Position numbers and translations under genes: made by a program. A stretch of 64,000 bases of DNA from DATBGO01 sp036558005 (GTDB lineage Bacteria > Actinomycetota > Actinomycetes > Streptosporangiales > Streptosporangiaceae). Where the stretch lies: assembly GCA_036558005.1 (NCBI GenBank), contig DATBGO010000212.1:1-64000 (forward strand), written 5' to 3'. Below, one piece after another: positions 42,951-52,600 of this stretch. The notes beneath the pieces were generated by a model. That model ran no database searches, was not told the origin of the DNA, and saw only the letters and a program-made list of their open reading frames with translations. Numbering within the stretch: position 1 is the first letter of the stretch; each line of letters begins with the position of its first letter.

Positions 42951-43065
42951 GAGCCGCCTACCGGGTTAGCTGACGGGTTCGGGCCGGAGTAGCCCTACCG
43001 CGAGGCGGCCGTGGCGGGCCGCGCATCGCCGATTCACCCCACGGGAACGTTTGGGTCCCCGGCTC
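42951..43065 (-). promoter_or_regulatory. Cyclic-di-AMP riboswitch (ydaO/yuaA type)
   Basis: Read on the minus strand, the interval contains the conserved blocks of the ydaO class in order: GCCGGGGACCCA, then GGGGTGAATCGGC, then GGTAGGGCTACTCC, then CCCGAACCCGTCAGCTAACC, ending TAGGCGG. These match the rpfA leader of Streptomyces as I remember it. The closing helix P1 is GAGCCG (43065-43060) with CGGCTC (42956-42951). It sits in the 5' leader of the GH26-like gene, 15 bases before the GTG. In known cases c-di-AMP binding lowers expression. Confidence 0.9.
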
Positions 43066-43116
43066 CCTGCTGAGCAGGGATTAGGCGGTTGGTCTGCTGT
43101 CCCCGGTGGACAGCAG
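43064..43116. other. Two small stem-loops next to the riboswitch
   Basis: TCCCTGC-TGA-GCAGGGA at 43064-43080 and CTGCTGTCC-(5)-GGACAGCAG at 43094-43116. The first touches the riboswitch P1 and may be a peripheral helix of the leader RNA. The second could belong to the transcription start region. The remaining bases up to 43205 show no gene. Confidence 0.5.
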
Positions 43117-43205
43117 GGTTCTGTCAGCCCGCAACCATAACGGAATCGGGCAGAAGGCTGACAGGAAACGCGAAAAAATAACCGGCCAGGCCGCGGTGAA
43201 CATGA

Positions 43206-43253
43206 TCAGGCCCCGCGGGCCGCCGTCGGGTGACGGCGTGCCGCGGGGCCTGA
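43206..43253 (-). terminator. Terminator after the first beta-propeller gene
   Basis: A long stem-loop: TCAGGCCCCGCGG pairs with CCGCGGGGCCTGA and an inner CGCCGTC pairs with GACGGCG, with two-base mismatches on each side and a GGGT loop. It lies 22 bases beyond the stop of the leftward gene. Confidence 0.8.
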
Positions 43254-43274
43254 CGAACCGCGGGGCGGTGCGGG

Positions 43275-44678
43275 TTAGCCTTTGGACAGGAAGCAGATTC
43301 CCGAGTGGTCGGGCTGCCCGCCGCAGTTCTGGGAATTGTCGAAGTTGTCGCTGGCGACCCACAGCCCTGCGCTGGTCAGGACCATGTCGTCGGCGCCGAG
43401 ACCGCGCGCCCTGGTCGGGTTGAACGTGACGTGCCCCTCGCTCTGGGACAGGCCGACCATTCCCGGCGCGGGCTTGGCGCCAGGCCCGGCGTTGTCGCAC
43501 CCGTGGCCGTTGCTCGCCCAGCGCTCGTGACCGCCGGCGTAGACCGTAACGCTGCCGGCCACCACCGAGTAGAGCGAGTCGCAGCCGGTGTAGTTGCGCC
43601 AGGAATGCGAATGTGATGTCTCGGTGGCCGAGAACTTCGCGACCGCGTCACACAGCCCGGTCCGGGTGCTTACCGGCGCCACCGGAATGCCATTGGGGTG
43701 GTAGCCGGTGGTCGCCACGAAAACGGTGTTGTCGGTGGGACCCCAGGCCGCGGCGCGCACGTAGAACGGCTCGGTGCGGTAGCAGTTCTGGTTGAACTCC
43801 GAGGAGTACCAGTTCGTCACGGTGGCCTGGTGCGGGCCGAGCCAGAGCATGAAGATCTGCTTGCGTGCCTTGCCGGCCACGGAGGTGAAGTCGCCCTCGG
43901 CGAGCACCCGGTGGCCAGCGTGGCTGAGCTGCTGGTTGTACACCCGGGTGCCGTTCTCCGACACGCCGCTGAAGGAGTAGTGGCCGGAGATGTTCAGCTT
44001 CAGGTAGCCGGTGTCGCCGCCCTTGGACGGGCTGAGGCTGACGTAGTACTTCCTGGTCGACCCGTTGATCGCGGTGAAGAACCCGCCGGTGAGCAGCCGG
44101 CCGCCGGCCAGCAGCAGCGTCTCCACCTGGCCGTTGGCGCTGTGCTGGAAGCCCGTCTCGACCTGGCCGGTCGACGTGCTGACCTTGGCGATGTTGCTGA
44201 CCGCGGTGCCGTGCACCGACGTGAACTTCCCGCCCAGGTAGGCGTCGGCGCAGTTCTTCCCGCCCACCGCGATCGAGTTCACCGTGCCGTTGACGTCGGG
44301 ATTCCAGCCGGTCATGCTGAACGGCGCGGTGGCGCGGAAGCTGAATACGTTGTTGCGGGTATACGCCTTCGTGGCCTTGGTCTGCCCGTCAAAACCGGTA
44401 ACGGTACTGAAATGACCGACCGCGAACATGGTCGATCCGCATTGCACCAGTTGCCTGATCTGGAAAGTGCTTGAGGTGCCCAGCGGGAAGTGCGGCGTGC
44501 CGTTTTCGGGGGTGCAGGAGAGCCCGAGGCCGCTCGATGTGCAGGTGGTAGCCGCGGCCGCCGCGGCGGCCGCGGCAGGCGAGCTCAATCCGGCGGCGGC
44601 GGGCATGGCCGCCCCGAGCACGCCGCATAGGAGGTAGACAGCCCAGCGTGACGCTGATGGCTTCCTGGCTGACCGCAT
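43275..44678 (-). CDS. Secreted beta-propeller-like protein 1
   Basis: 467 residues with a Sec signal (VYLLCGVLGAAMPAAAGLSSPAAA). The mature part has delta-60/Kelch-like blades marked by GGxFT or GxFTSV motifs: AVGHFSTVTG, LGGKFTSVHG, TGGFFTAING and EGDFTSVAG. Near the C-terminus it has a signature shared with the two paralogues in this window: LCDAVAKF, then WRNYTGCDSLYSVV, then YAGGHERWASN. At least ten Cys residues suggest disulfides. No catalytic motif is seen. A carbohydrate- or protein-binding surface role is possible. Confidence 0.78.
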   Translation of the reverse strand: MRSARKPSASRWAVYLLCGVLGAAMPAAAGLSSPAAAAAAAAATTCTSSGLGLSCTPENGTPHFPLGTSSTFQIRQLVQCGSTMFAVGHFSTVTGFDGQTKATKAYTRNNVFSFRATAPFSMTGWNPDVNGTVNSIAVGGKNCADAYLGGKFTSVHGTAVSNIAKVSTSTGQVETGFQHSANGQVETLLLAGGRLLTGGFFTAINGSTRKYYVSLSPSKGGDTGYLKLNISGHYSFSGVSENGTRVYNQQLSHAGHRVLAEGDFTSVAGKARKQIFMLWLGPHQATVTNWYSSEFNQNCYRTEPFYVRAAAWGPTDNTVFVATTGYHPNGIPVAPVSTRTGLCDAVAKFSATETSHSHSWRNYTGCDSLYSVVAGSVTVYAGGHERWASNGHGCDNAGPGAKPAPGMVGLSQSEGHVTFNPTRARGLGADDMVLTSAGLWVASDNFDNSQNCGGQPDHSGICFLSKG

Positions 44679-44732
44679 GCTTCATCCCTCTGATTGGCTG
44701 GCTCGAATTAACCCGACCAATCCTAGGCATGG

Positions 44733-44777
44733 CCCCCCGGGCGGGTGGCCCGATTCGGTACTTTGCCGCCCAGGGGG
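44733..44777 (-). terminator. Stem-loop between propeller genes 2 and 1
   Basis: CCCCC and GGGCGG on the left pair with CCGCCC and GGGGG on the right, with one C-A mismatch. It lies 8 bases beyond the stop of the leftward gene at 44786 and upstream of the next leftward gene. Confidence 0.6.
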
Positions 44778-44785
44778 ACAGGCAG

Positions 44786-47164
44786 TTACAGGACCGGCAG
44801 CCGCCACTGCAGGTTGCTGCCGCCGGTGCAGCTGGAAATGATCAGCTGGGTGCCTTTGGTCAGGCTCGATTTCGGGTCCGCCAGGCACAGGTTCGCGGCC
44901 TTGTTCAGCAGCGAGAAGCTGGACCCGGGGGTCCAGACCTGGCTGGTGGCGCCGGTGCAGGTGTCCAGCGTGACGAGGGTGCCGCTGGCGGTCGCACCGC
45001 CCTGCGGCTCCACGCACAGCCCGTGGTCCTGGATCGTGCCGTCAGGCTCGATCGTCCACTTCTGCCCGGCCGTGCCATTGCAGACGAAGATGTCCACCTT
45101 GGCGCCCGTGGTGGTCGAGTTGTTGCTGTCGTCCAGGCACATCTCGTTGTCAGAGGAGATGAGCGGCGAGAACACCGGCCCGGACGGCGGGCCCGCGGGC
45201 GGCGCCTGAGCGGCCGGCAGCGGCCAGACCTGGTTGCTGCCGCCGGTGCAGGCGGCGATGTCGAGCCTGGTGCCGCTGGTGGTGCGGGACCCGGGGTCAT
45301 CCGCGCACATGCCCGGCGCCCCGGCGCTGATCAGGGTGCTGGCCGGGCCCTGCGCCCAGTGCTGGGTGCTCGCGCCGGTGCAGGTGGCCGCGACCAGCGG
45401 GGTGCCGCTGGCGGTCGCGCCGCCCTGGGTGTCCAGGCACAGGCCGTTGATCCCGATGCTGCCGTCGGCGTTCTGGGTCCAGTTCTGCTCCGGGCTGTAG
45501 TTGCAGGTGACCAGGTTCACCGCGGCGCCCGGCGAGGCGGAATTCCCGGCCTCGTCGATGCACATGTCCGCGGCGGTGCTGGTGCCGCCGTGCTCGTTGA
45601 ACAGGCCCGAGGGGATGGGCCCGCCCGGTGTCGTCGCGGGGCCGGCCTTGAACGGGAAGGTGGCCGTCTCGCCGTGGAAGGCCCCGGCGATGCTGTTCAC
45701 GTCGGTGCCGATCATCAGGCCGCCGCTGTTCCCCGCGGCCAGGCCGGCCGGGAAGGTGCTCAGGAACAGCGTCCCGTGGCCGCGCGAGGTCTGCGGCTGC
45801 CACCACGGCAGCGCCAGCCCGGTGTTGGCGTCGAGCGCCGCCACCCCGTTCGCGAGCACCGTGTTGGGCGCGCACAGGCTGTCCACGCCGCACTCGTTGT
45901 TGACCCAGCGGTTGTGGCCGGCCACGTAGACCACCGGGCCGGAGGTGACCACCGCGTAGAAGGAGTCGCCGCCGGCGAAGTTGATCCAGGCCGGTGACAC
46001 GCTGACGGCGGTGCCGGTGCTCCCCGCCGCGCCGGAAAGGTTGAAGCGGCTGATCGCGTCGCACACCGTCGGCCCGCCCGCCGACCTGAACCCGGTGGAT
46101 GCGACGGTGATGAAGGAGCCGTCCTGGCCGAAGTCCAGGCCGCGCACGTAGTCGTGCTCGGCTGAGCAGTTGTTGGCGAGGATGGGCGCGGTGAAGTCGG
46201 TCAGGCTGGCGGTCTGGCCGAGCCCGCCGCCGGTGCTGATGACCGCCATCCGCGGCCGGGACTGAGCGGCGCCGCCGTCATAGGCGCTGTTGGCGGCGTC
46301 CAGGAAGGTGCCGCCGATCACCAGGTGCGAGCCGTCCGGGCTGAGCGCCATCGACTCGACCTTGAGCGCGGCACCGTTCTCCGGGTTGCTCAGCGTGAAG
46401 CTGAAGGACGGGTCGACCGCGCCGGTCGCGGCGTTGAACCGGACCAGGGCGGTGGCCGGGGAGCTGTCCGCGCTGGCGAACTGGCCGCCGGCGTACAGGC
46501 TGGTACCGTCCGGGCTGAGCGCGAGCTGGTCGACCATGTTGCTCACGTGGCCCTTGAACGTGGTGACCAGCTGCCCGTCGGTGGCCGCGGTGCCCGGCGT
46601 CACGCTGACCTGGGCGACGCCGCGCTGGCTGGCGCCGTTGACCGTGTTGAAGTCGCCGCCGATGTAGACGCTGCTGGTGCCGGGCGGGCCCGCCACCACG
46701 CTGAAGACCGGTCCCTGGTCGATCTGCGGCGCGAAGTCAGGGTCGATCTCCCCGGTGGCCAGCGAGTAGGCGAAGAGGTCGTCGCGGGTCACCTCGGTGC
46801 CCGCGGTGCAGTGGCCGGACGTGCCCGGGCCCGGCTTGCAGGCCTGCGTGAACGCGCCGGCGACGACGACCTCACCGTTGACGATGGCCTCGCCGTACAC
46901 GGTGGACAGGCAGTCGTGGGCCGAGTCGACGCCGAACCAGGTCGCGGAGCAGCCCGCGCTGTCCACGCCGGTGCTGGCGTCGCCGGGGAAGATGTTCGGC
47001 GTGGTGGCGACCGGCGCCGGCGAGATCACGCCGGGAAGCACGGCGCCGGCCGTGGCGACATCCGGCCCGGCCGCGATCAGCGCGCCGGCGGTAGCTAGGG
47101 CCAGGCCGGCGGCGCCGAGCCGCGAGGCGAGCCGGACTGTTCGGGGTCGCCGGGAGATGCGCAT
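44786..47164 (-). CDS. Secreted beta-propeller-like protein 2 with two ricin-type lectin domains
   Basis: 792 residues; ATG 47164 has GAGGA upstream and opens a Sec signal (MRISRRPRTVRLASRLGAAG and on to about 37). Residues about 40-520 form the propeller with IGGDFNTVNGAS, YAGGQFASADSSP and IGGTFLDAAN blades and the shared signature VCDAISRF ... WINFAGGDSFYAVV ... VAGHNRWVNN. Residues about 525-650 and 660-792 are two beta-trefoil lectin domains with repeated QxW-type ends (QNWTQ, QHWAQ, QVWPL, QKWTI, QVWTP, LQWRL) and CLDxxG motifs. Binding to galactose- or xylose-type sugars is likely, so it may stick to the cell's own polysaccharide or to plant material. Confidence 0.87.
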   Translation of the reverse strand: MRISRRPRTVRLASRLGAAGLALATAGALIAAGPDVATAGAVLPGVISPAPVATTPNIFPGDASTGVDSAGCSATWFGVDSAHDCLSTVYGEAIVNGEVVVAGAFTQACKPGPGTSGHCTAGTEVTRDDLFAYSLATGEIDPDFAPQIDQGPVFSVVAGPPGTSSVYIGGDFNTVNGASQRGVAQVSVTPGTAATDGQLVTTFKGHVSNMVDQLALSPDGTSLYAGGQFASADSSPATALVRFNAATGAVDPSFSFTLSNPENGAALKVESMALSPDGSHLVIGGTFLDAANSAYDGGAAQSRPRMAVISTGGGLGQTASLTDFTAPILANNCSAEHDYVRGLDFGQDGSFITVASTGFRSAGGPTVCDAISRFNLSGAAGSTGTAVSVSPAWINFAGGDSFYAVVTSGPVVYVAGHNRWVNNECGVDSLCAPNTVLANGVAALDANTGLALPWWQPQTSRGHGTLFLSTFPAGLAAGNSGGLMIGTDVNSIAGAFHGETATFPFKAGPATTPGGPIPSGLFNEHGGTSTAADMCIDEAGNSASPGAAVNLVTCNYSPEQNWTQNADGSIGINGLCLDTQGGATASGTPLVAATCTGASTQHWAQGPASTLISAGAPGMCADDPGSRTTSGTRLDIAACTGGSNQVWPLPAAQAPPAGPPSGPVFSPLISSDNEMCLDDSNNSTTTGAKVDIFVCNGTAGQKWTIEPDGTIQDHGLCVEPQGGATASGTLVTLDTCTGATSQVWTPGSSFSLLNKAANLCLADPKSSLTKGTQLIISSCTGGSNLQWRLPVL

Positions 47165-47437
47165 TTCTGGATTCCTCGCGTCTGCTAGGGAGAGCTCTGG
47201 TTCAGCCGTCGCGGCAACCGGAGGCCCTGGCCGGGCCGGGACGGCAGCGCGGAGGGGTAATATGCCTTGGTTCCTGATGTTAGGCGGCATAGTTGCCCGG
47301 GAAGTTTACATCGCGCGCTCATATTTGCAGAGTCGTGACCTTGCCGGAGGCTGCCTGGAGAGCGGGCCCGCGCCGGGCTTGGCAGCGTTGCCGAGGAGAC
47401 AGGCCGTGAAGGCAGCTAGAGCCGGGAGTGCCAGCCG

Positions 47438-49528
47438 ATGACCAGCTTCGCCGACCTGCGCGATTACGTAGCCACCCCGCGGCTCACCGGGCTGCGGCTG
47501 GCGCCGGACGGGAGCTGGCTGGCCGCGGTCATCCAGGGCCTCAGCCCGGACCGGAAGAAGTACGTCAGCAGCATCTGGCGGATCGACGCGAGCCCGGACG
47601 GCGTCGGCCCGGTGCGGCTGACCCGCTCGGCCGAGGGCGAGGCCAGCCCGGAGTTCCTGCCGGACGGGTCGCTGCTGTTCATCTCGGCCCGGCCCGACCC
47701 GGCCGGCCAGCCAGCCGCGGGCCGCGCGGCCGGCCCCGGTGATCAGGCAGGCCCGGGCAGCCAGCCCGGCGGCGCCGACGCCGAGGCCGGCGACCACCGG
47801 GCCGCGCTGTGGCTGCTGCCAGCCGGCGGCGGCGAGCCGCGGCGGGTGGCCGCCCCGCCCGGCGGGGTCCACGGCGTGGCCGCGGCCCGCTCGGCCGGCA
47901 CGGTGGCGATCACGGCGGCGGTGCTGCCCGGCTCAGCGAGCCTGGAGCAGGACGCCCGCCGCCGGGCCGCGCGCAAGGACGCGGGGGTCAGCGCGATCCT
48001 GCACGACGCCGGGCCGGTCCGGTACTGGGACCACGACCTGGGGCCCGATCAGCTCCGGCTGGCGGCGGCCGAGCTCGGCGCGGCCGACGCCGCGGCCGTG
48101 ACCAGGGACCTCACCCCCGACCCCGGGCGCGCGCTGGACGAGCAGGACTTCGAGCTGGCCCCCGGCGGCGCCAGCGTGCTGACCGGCTGGTCGACCTGGG
48201 ATGAGCGGGGCGAGCAGGCCGACGAGCTGGTCGCCATCGACACGGCCACCGGGCAGCGGCGGGTGCTGCTGGCCGAGGCCGGCTATGACTTCTGCGCGCC
48301 GAGCATCTCGCCGGACGGGCGGCTGGCGGTCTGCACCCGCCAGCTGCACGACAGCTACGACAAGCCCGGTGACGTGACCTTGATGCTCGTGCCGCTGGAT
48401 GGCGGCGGCGAGCCGCGTGACCTGCTGGACGGATTCGACCGCCGGCCGGCCGCGGCGGCCTGGGCGCCGGACGGCACGGCGGTCTACTTCACCGCCGACG
48501 ACCAGGGCCGGTGCCCGGTCTTCCGGCTCGAATTGGCCAGCGGGCAGGTGACCCGGCTGACCCACGACGATGGCGCCTACGACAGCCTGTGCCCGGCTCC
48601 CGGCGGCCGGTACCTGTACGCGATCCGGGCGGCGGTGACCGAGCCGCCGACGCCGGTCCGGCTCGACCTCACCGCCGACTCCGGCCAGCCGGCCCGGCTG
48701 GCCTGCCCGGGGACGCCGCTGGAGCTGCCCGGCCAGGTGGCCGAGATCGAGGCCACGGCCGACGACGGCGCCACGATCCGGGCCTGGCTGGTGCTGCCGG
48801 GCGGTGCCAGCGCGCAGGCACCCGCGCCGCTGCTGCTGTGGGCCCACGGCGGCCCGCTGTCCAGCTGGAACAGCTGGTCCTGGCGGTGGAACCCGTGGCT
48901 GATGGCGGCGCAAGGCTATGCCGTGCTGCTGCCCGACCCGGCGCTGTCCACCGGCTACGGCTACGACTTCATCGCCCGCGGCCACGGCCAGTGGGGCGGC
49001 CAGCCCTACCGCGACCTGATGGCGATCACCGACGCGGCCCAGGCCCGTCCGGACATCGACGCGGCCAGGACCGGGATGATGGGCGGTTCGTTCGGCGGCT
49101 ACATGGCCAACTGGATGGCCGGCCACACCGACCGGTTCCGCGCGATCGTCTCGCACGCCAGCTTGTGGTCGCTGGAGCAGATGTTCGGCACCACCGACCT
49201 GCCGACGTTCTGGCGCCGGATCTACGGCGACCCGGCCGGCCAGCCCGAGCGCTACCTGGCCGACTCCCCGCACCTGCACGTGCGGCAGATCAGCACGCCC
49301 ATGCTGGTGATCCACGGGGACAAGGACTACCGGGTACCGGTGGGCGAGGCACTGCGGCTGTGGTGGGACCTGCAGATCGAGGCGAAGGACGCCAGGTTCC
49401 TTTACTTCCCCGACGAGAACCACTGGATCCTCACCCCGGGCAACGCCATTGTCTGGTACCAGACCGTGCTGGCCTTCCTGGCCCAGCACGTGCTCGGCCA
49501 GCCCTGGCAGCGCCCTGACATGCTCTGA
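47438..49528 (+). CDS. S9-family (prolyl oligopeptidase/acyl-peptidase) serine peptidase
   Basis: 696 residues without a signal peptide, so probably cytoplasmic. The N-terminal 420 residues are a WD-like beta-propeller gate (repeats such as LAPDGSWLAAV, ISPDGRLAVC, WAPDGTAVYF). The C-terminal alpha/beta hydrolase has the catalytic Ser in MGGSFGGYMANW (about 548), Asp in VIHGDKDYRVPVGEA (about 630) and His in FPDENHWI (about 663). These enzymes cleave short peptides or remove acylated N-terminal residues. It diverges from the lectin-propeller gene across a 273-base promoter region. Confidence 0.92.
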   Translation: MTSFADLRDYVATPRLTGLRLAPDGSWLAAVIQGLSPDRKKYVSSIWRIDASPDGVGPVRLTRSAEGEASPEFLPDGSLLFISARPDPAGQPAAGRAAGPGDQAGPGSQPGGADAEAGDHRAALWLLPAGGGEPRRVAAPPGGVHGVAAARSAGTVAITAAVLPGSASLEQDARRRAARKDAGVSAILHDAGPVRYWDHDLGPDQLRLAAAELGAADAAAVTRDLTPDPGRALDEQDFELAPGGASVLTGWSTWDERGEQADELVAIDTATGQRRVLLAEAGYDFCAPSISPDGRLAVCTRQLHDSYDKPGDVTLMLVPLDGGGEPRDLLDGFDRRPAAAAWAPDGTAVYFTADDQGRCPVFRLELASGQVTRLTHDDGAYDSLCPAPGGRYLYAIRAAVTEPPTPVRLDLTADSGQPARLACPGTPLELPGQVAEIEATADDGATIRAWLVLPGGASAQAPAPLLLWAHGGPLSSWNSWSWRWNPWLMAAQGYAVLLPDPALSTGYGYDFIARGHGQWGGQPYRDLMAITDAAQARPDIDAARTGMMGGSFGGYMANWMAGHTDRFRAIVSHASLWSLEQMFGTTDLPTFWRRIYGDPAGQPERYLADSPHLHVRQISTPMLVIHGDKDYRVPVGEALRLWWDLQIEAKDARFLYFPDENHWILTPGNAIVWYQTVLAFLAQHVLGQPWQRPDML

Positions 49529-49694
49529 CCTAGCGCTGCCGGGCCGGGGTAAACCGGCGTTGCGGGCCATGCGTCGTATTCCTGAGATTCAGCGCGCGTT
49601 TCCGGCGAGCTGATCTTTACCGGATCCGTAAAACGGGCGGCCGGATGGCCGCCGTCAGCGGGCGCATCAGGCCGCCGCGTGGGGGGAAGCAAGC

Positions 49695-52600
49695 ATGAGA
49701 TCCATCTCGGTGAAGGCTATGTTCGCGGCGGTCGCCGCCGCGGCCGGGCTGGCACTGGCCCCGGCAGCGGTGTCGGCGAGTCCGGCCGGCCTGGCCCAGC
49801 CGACGCTGGTGGGCGTGGTGCCCGGCACCAACACCCCGAATATCGCCGACGGCACGGTGTACGCCATCACCGAGGTCGGTAACGAGATGATCGTGGGCGG
49901 CAGCTTCACCAGCGTCACCGCCCCGGGCACCACCACCAGCCCGGTGACCCGCAACTACCTGTTCGGCTTCGACGCGAGCACCGGCGCCATCTCCACCACG
50001 TTCGTGCCGCAGCTGGACCAGGGACCGGTGGAGGGACTGGCGCCAGGGCCCTCGCCGAACACCGTGTACGTGGCCGGCTCGTTCACCAAGGTGAACGGGA
50101 CCAATTCCCGTGACGTCGCGCTGATCAACACCCAGACCGGCCAGCTGGTGTCCGGCTGGGCGCCGTCCGCGCCGAACGGGGCGGGCTGGACGGTCAAGCT
50201 AGCGGGCGGCCGGCTGTACCTCGGCGGCACCTTCACCACCGTGGGCGGGGTCGCCCACGCCGGGCTGGTGAGCCTGGACCCGGGCACCGGCAAGGTGCAG
50301 TCTTACCTGCAGGTGCAGGTGGCCGGGCACCACAACTACACCGGGCAGCCGGGCCAGTCGAACGCGCCGGTGGGCGTGCACCGGATGGACATCTCCCCCG
50401 ATGGCACCAGGCTGATCGCGGTCGGGAACTTCAAGACCGTCGACGGCGTCACCCACGACCAGATCATGCTGGTTGACCTGGGCGCGACCAGCGCGGACGT
50501 GGACCCCAGCTGGAACACCGCCGGCTACACCGCGACCTGTGCCTCCGGCGCGTACGACACCTACATGCGCGATGTCGCCTTCGCCCCCGACGGCTCCTAC
50601 TTCGCGGTCGCCGCGACCGGCGGCGGCACCTTCGACCAGAACACCGACGGCACCCGGACCCTGTGCGACACGGTCACCCGCTGGACCACCACGGCCACCG
50701 GATCGGACGTCCAGCCGGTCTGGATCGACTACACCGGCAACGACTCGTTCGAGTCCATCGCGACCACCGGCACGGCGATCTACCTCGGCGGGCACGAGCG
50801 CTGGGTGAACAACTCGGCCGCCTCCGACGCGGCGGGCGAGGGCTCGGTGCCGCGGCCCGGCCTGGCCGCGGTCAACCCGGTCAACGGGCTGCCCTACGCC
50901 TGGAACCCGGGCCGCAACCCGCGCGGGGCCGGCGCCTACGCGCTATACGTGAGTTCCGACGGACTGTACGTCGGCAGCGACACGACCTTCATCGGCAACC
51001 GGCAGTACTACCGCGGCCGGATCGCGTTCTTCCCGCTGGCCGGCGGCGAGGACGTGAGCATACCGAGCCCGGTCGGCCTGCCGGCCAAGGTCTACCTGGC
51101 CGGCCAGGTGCCCACCACGTCGAACACCAACGTGCTGTACCGGGTGGACGCCGGCGGCCCGCTCATCCAGGCGACCGACAACGGCCCCAACTGGCAGGCG
51201 GACACCTCCGACCCCAGCCCGTACCGCAACTCCGGCAGCAACACGGCCAGCTGGCCGCCGATCTCGCACCTGACGGCGGCGGTGCCGCCCACCACGCCGA
51301 TCGGCATCTACGCCACCGAGCGCTGGGACCCCGGGTCCAAGAACGACGGCCAGGAGATGCACTGGAGCTTCCCTGTCACCGCCGGGCTGCCGATCGAGGT
51401 GCGGCTGTACTTCGCCAACAACTACAGCGGGACCAGCCAGGCCGGCCAGCGGGTGTTCGACGTCGCGCTGGACGGGACCACGGTGCTGAACCACTACGAC
51501 ATCGTGGCCGACGCGGGCAACCTCACCGGCACGATGAAGAAGTTCGACATCACCAGCCCGGCGAGCGGCCAGGTCACCGTCGACTTCACCCATGAGACAG
51601 AGAACCCGCTGATCAACGGCATCGAGGTCGTGCGCACCGACCAGTCGCCGCCGAGCTCGTCGCAGTTCGACACGGTCACCGACCGCTCGTTCGACGGCAG
51701 CACGGCCGGCTCGACCACCACCCTGCCCAACCCGCAGAACGTCACCTGGTCGCAGGTGCGCGGGGCGTTCATGATCGGCGACACCCTGTTCTACGGGTGG
51801 AGCGACGGCAACCTGTACGAGCGCAGCTTCGACGGGCAGAGCTTCGGCCCGGCCACCCTGGTCGACCCCTACCAGGACCCGGCCTGGGACGACGTGGACA
51901 CCGGCTCAGGGCAGACCTACGAGGGCGTGGTCAACGGCCTGTACGGCGCCGAGATGGAGAACGTCACCGGCATGGTCTACAGCAATGGCAGGCTCTACTA
52001 CAGCCTCGCCGGCCAGAACGGCCTCGACTACCGGTACTTCAACCCCGACGACGGGGTGCTGGGCAGCGTGGAGTTCCAGGCTGGCGGCAACGTCAACTTC
52101 AGCTCGGTCAGCGGCATGTTCCTGTCCGGGGACACGCTGTACTACGCCGCATCGGCCGACGGGAACCTGCACTCGGTCGCGTTCGACAGCGGCGCCCCCG
52201 ACGCCGCCACCGACACCGTCGTCAGCGGCCCGTCCACCGACGGGAACGACTGGCGGGCGCGGGGCATGTTCCTGGACACCACGGCGGCGCCGACCGCGGC
52301 GTTCACCCCGTCCTGCACCCAGCTGAACTGCTCCTTCGACGCCTCGGCATCGACGGCGCCGGGCAGCACCATCAGCTCGTACGGGTGGGACTTCGGTGAC
52401 GGGAACACCGGCAGCGGGCAGGCGCCCAGCCACACCTACGCCGCGCCGGGCACCTACACGGTGAGCCTGACCGTGACCACCGCCGACAACCAGACCGCGA
52501 CCACCAGCCAGCAGATCTCGGTGGTCAGCCAGTCCCAGTCGATCGGCTTCGACGGGCAGAGCTCGGCCACCGGCAACGCCAGCACCGAGACGGTGCAGGT

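Noticed and set aside
44679..44785. A second riboswitch before the first propeller gene
   Set aside because: The short leader holds only a terminator-like hairpin; none of the ydaO blocks seen at 42951-43065 is present.
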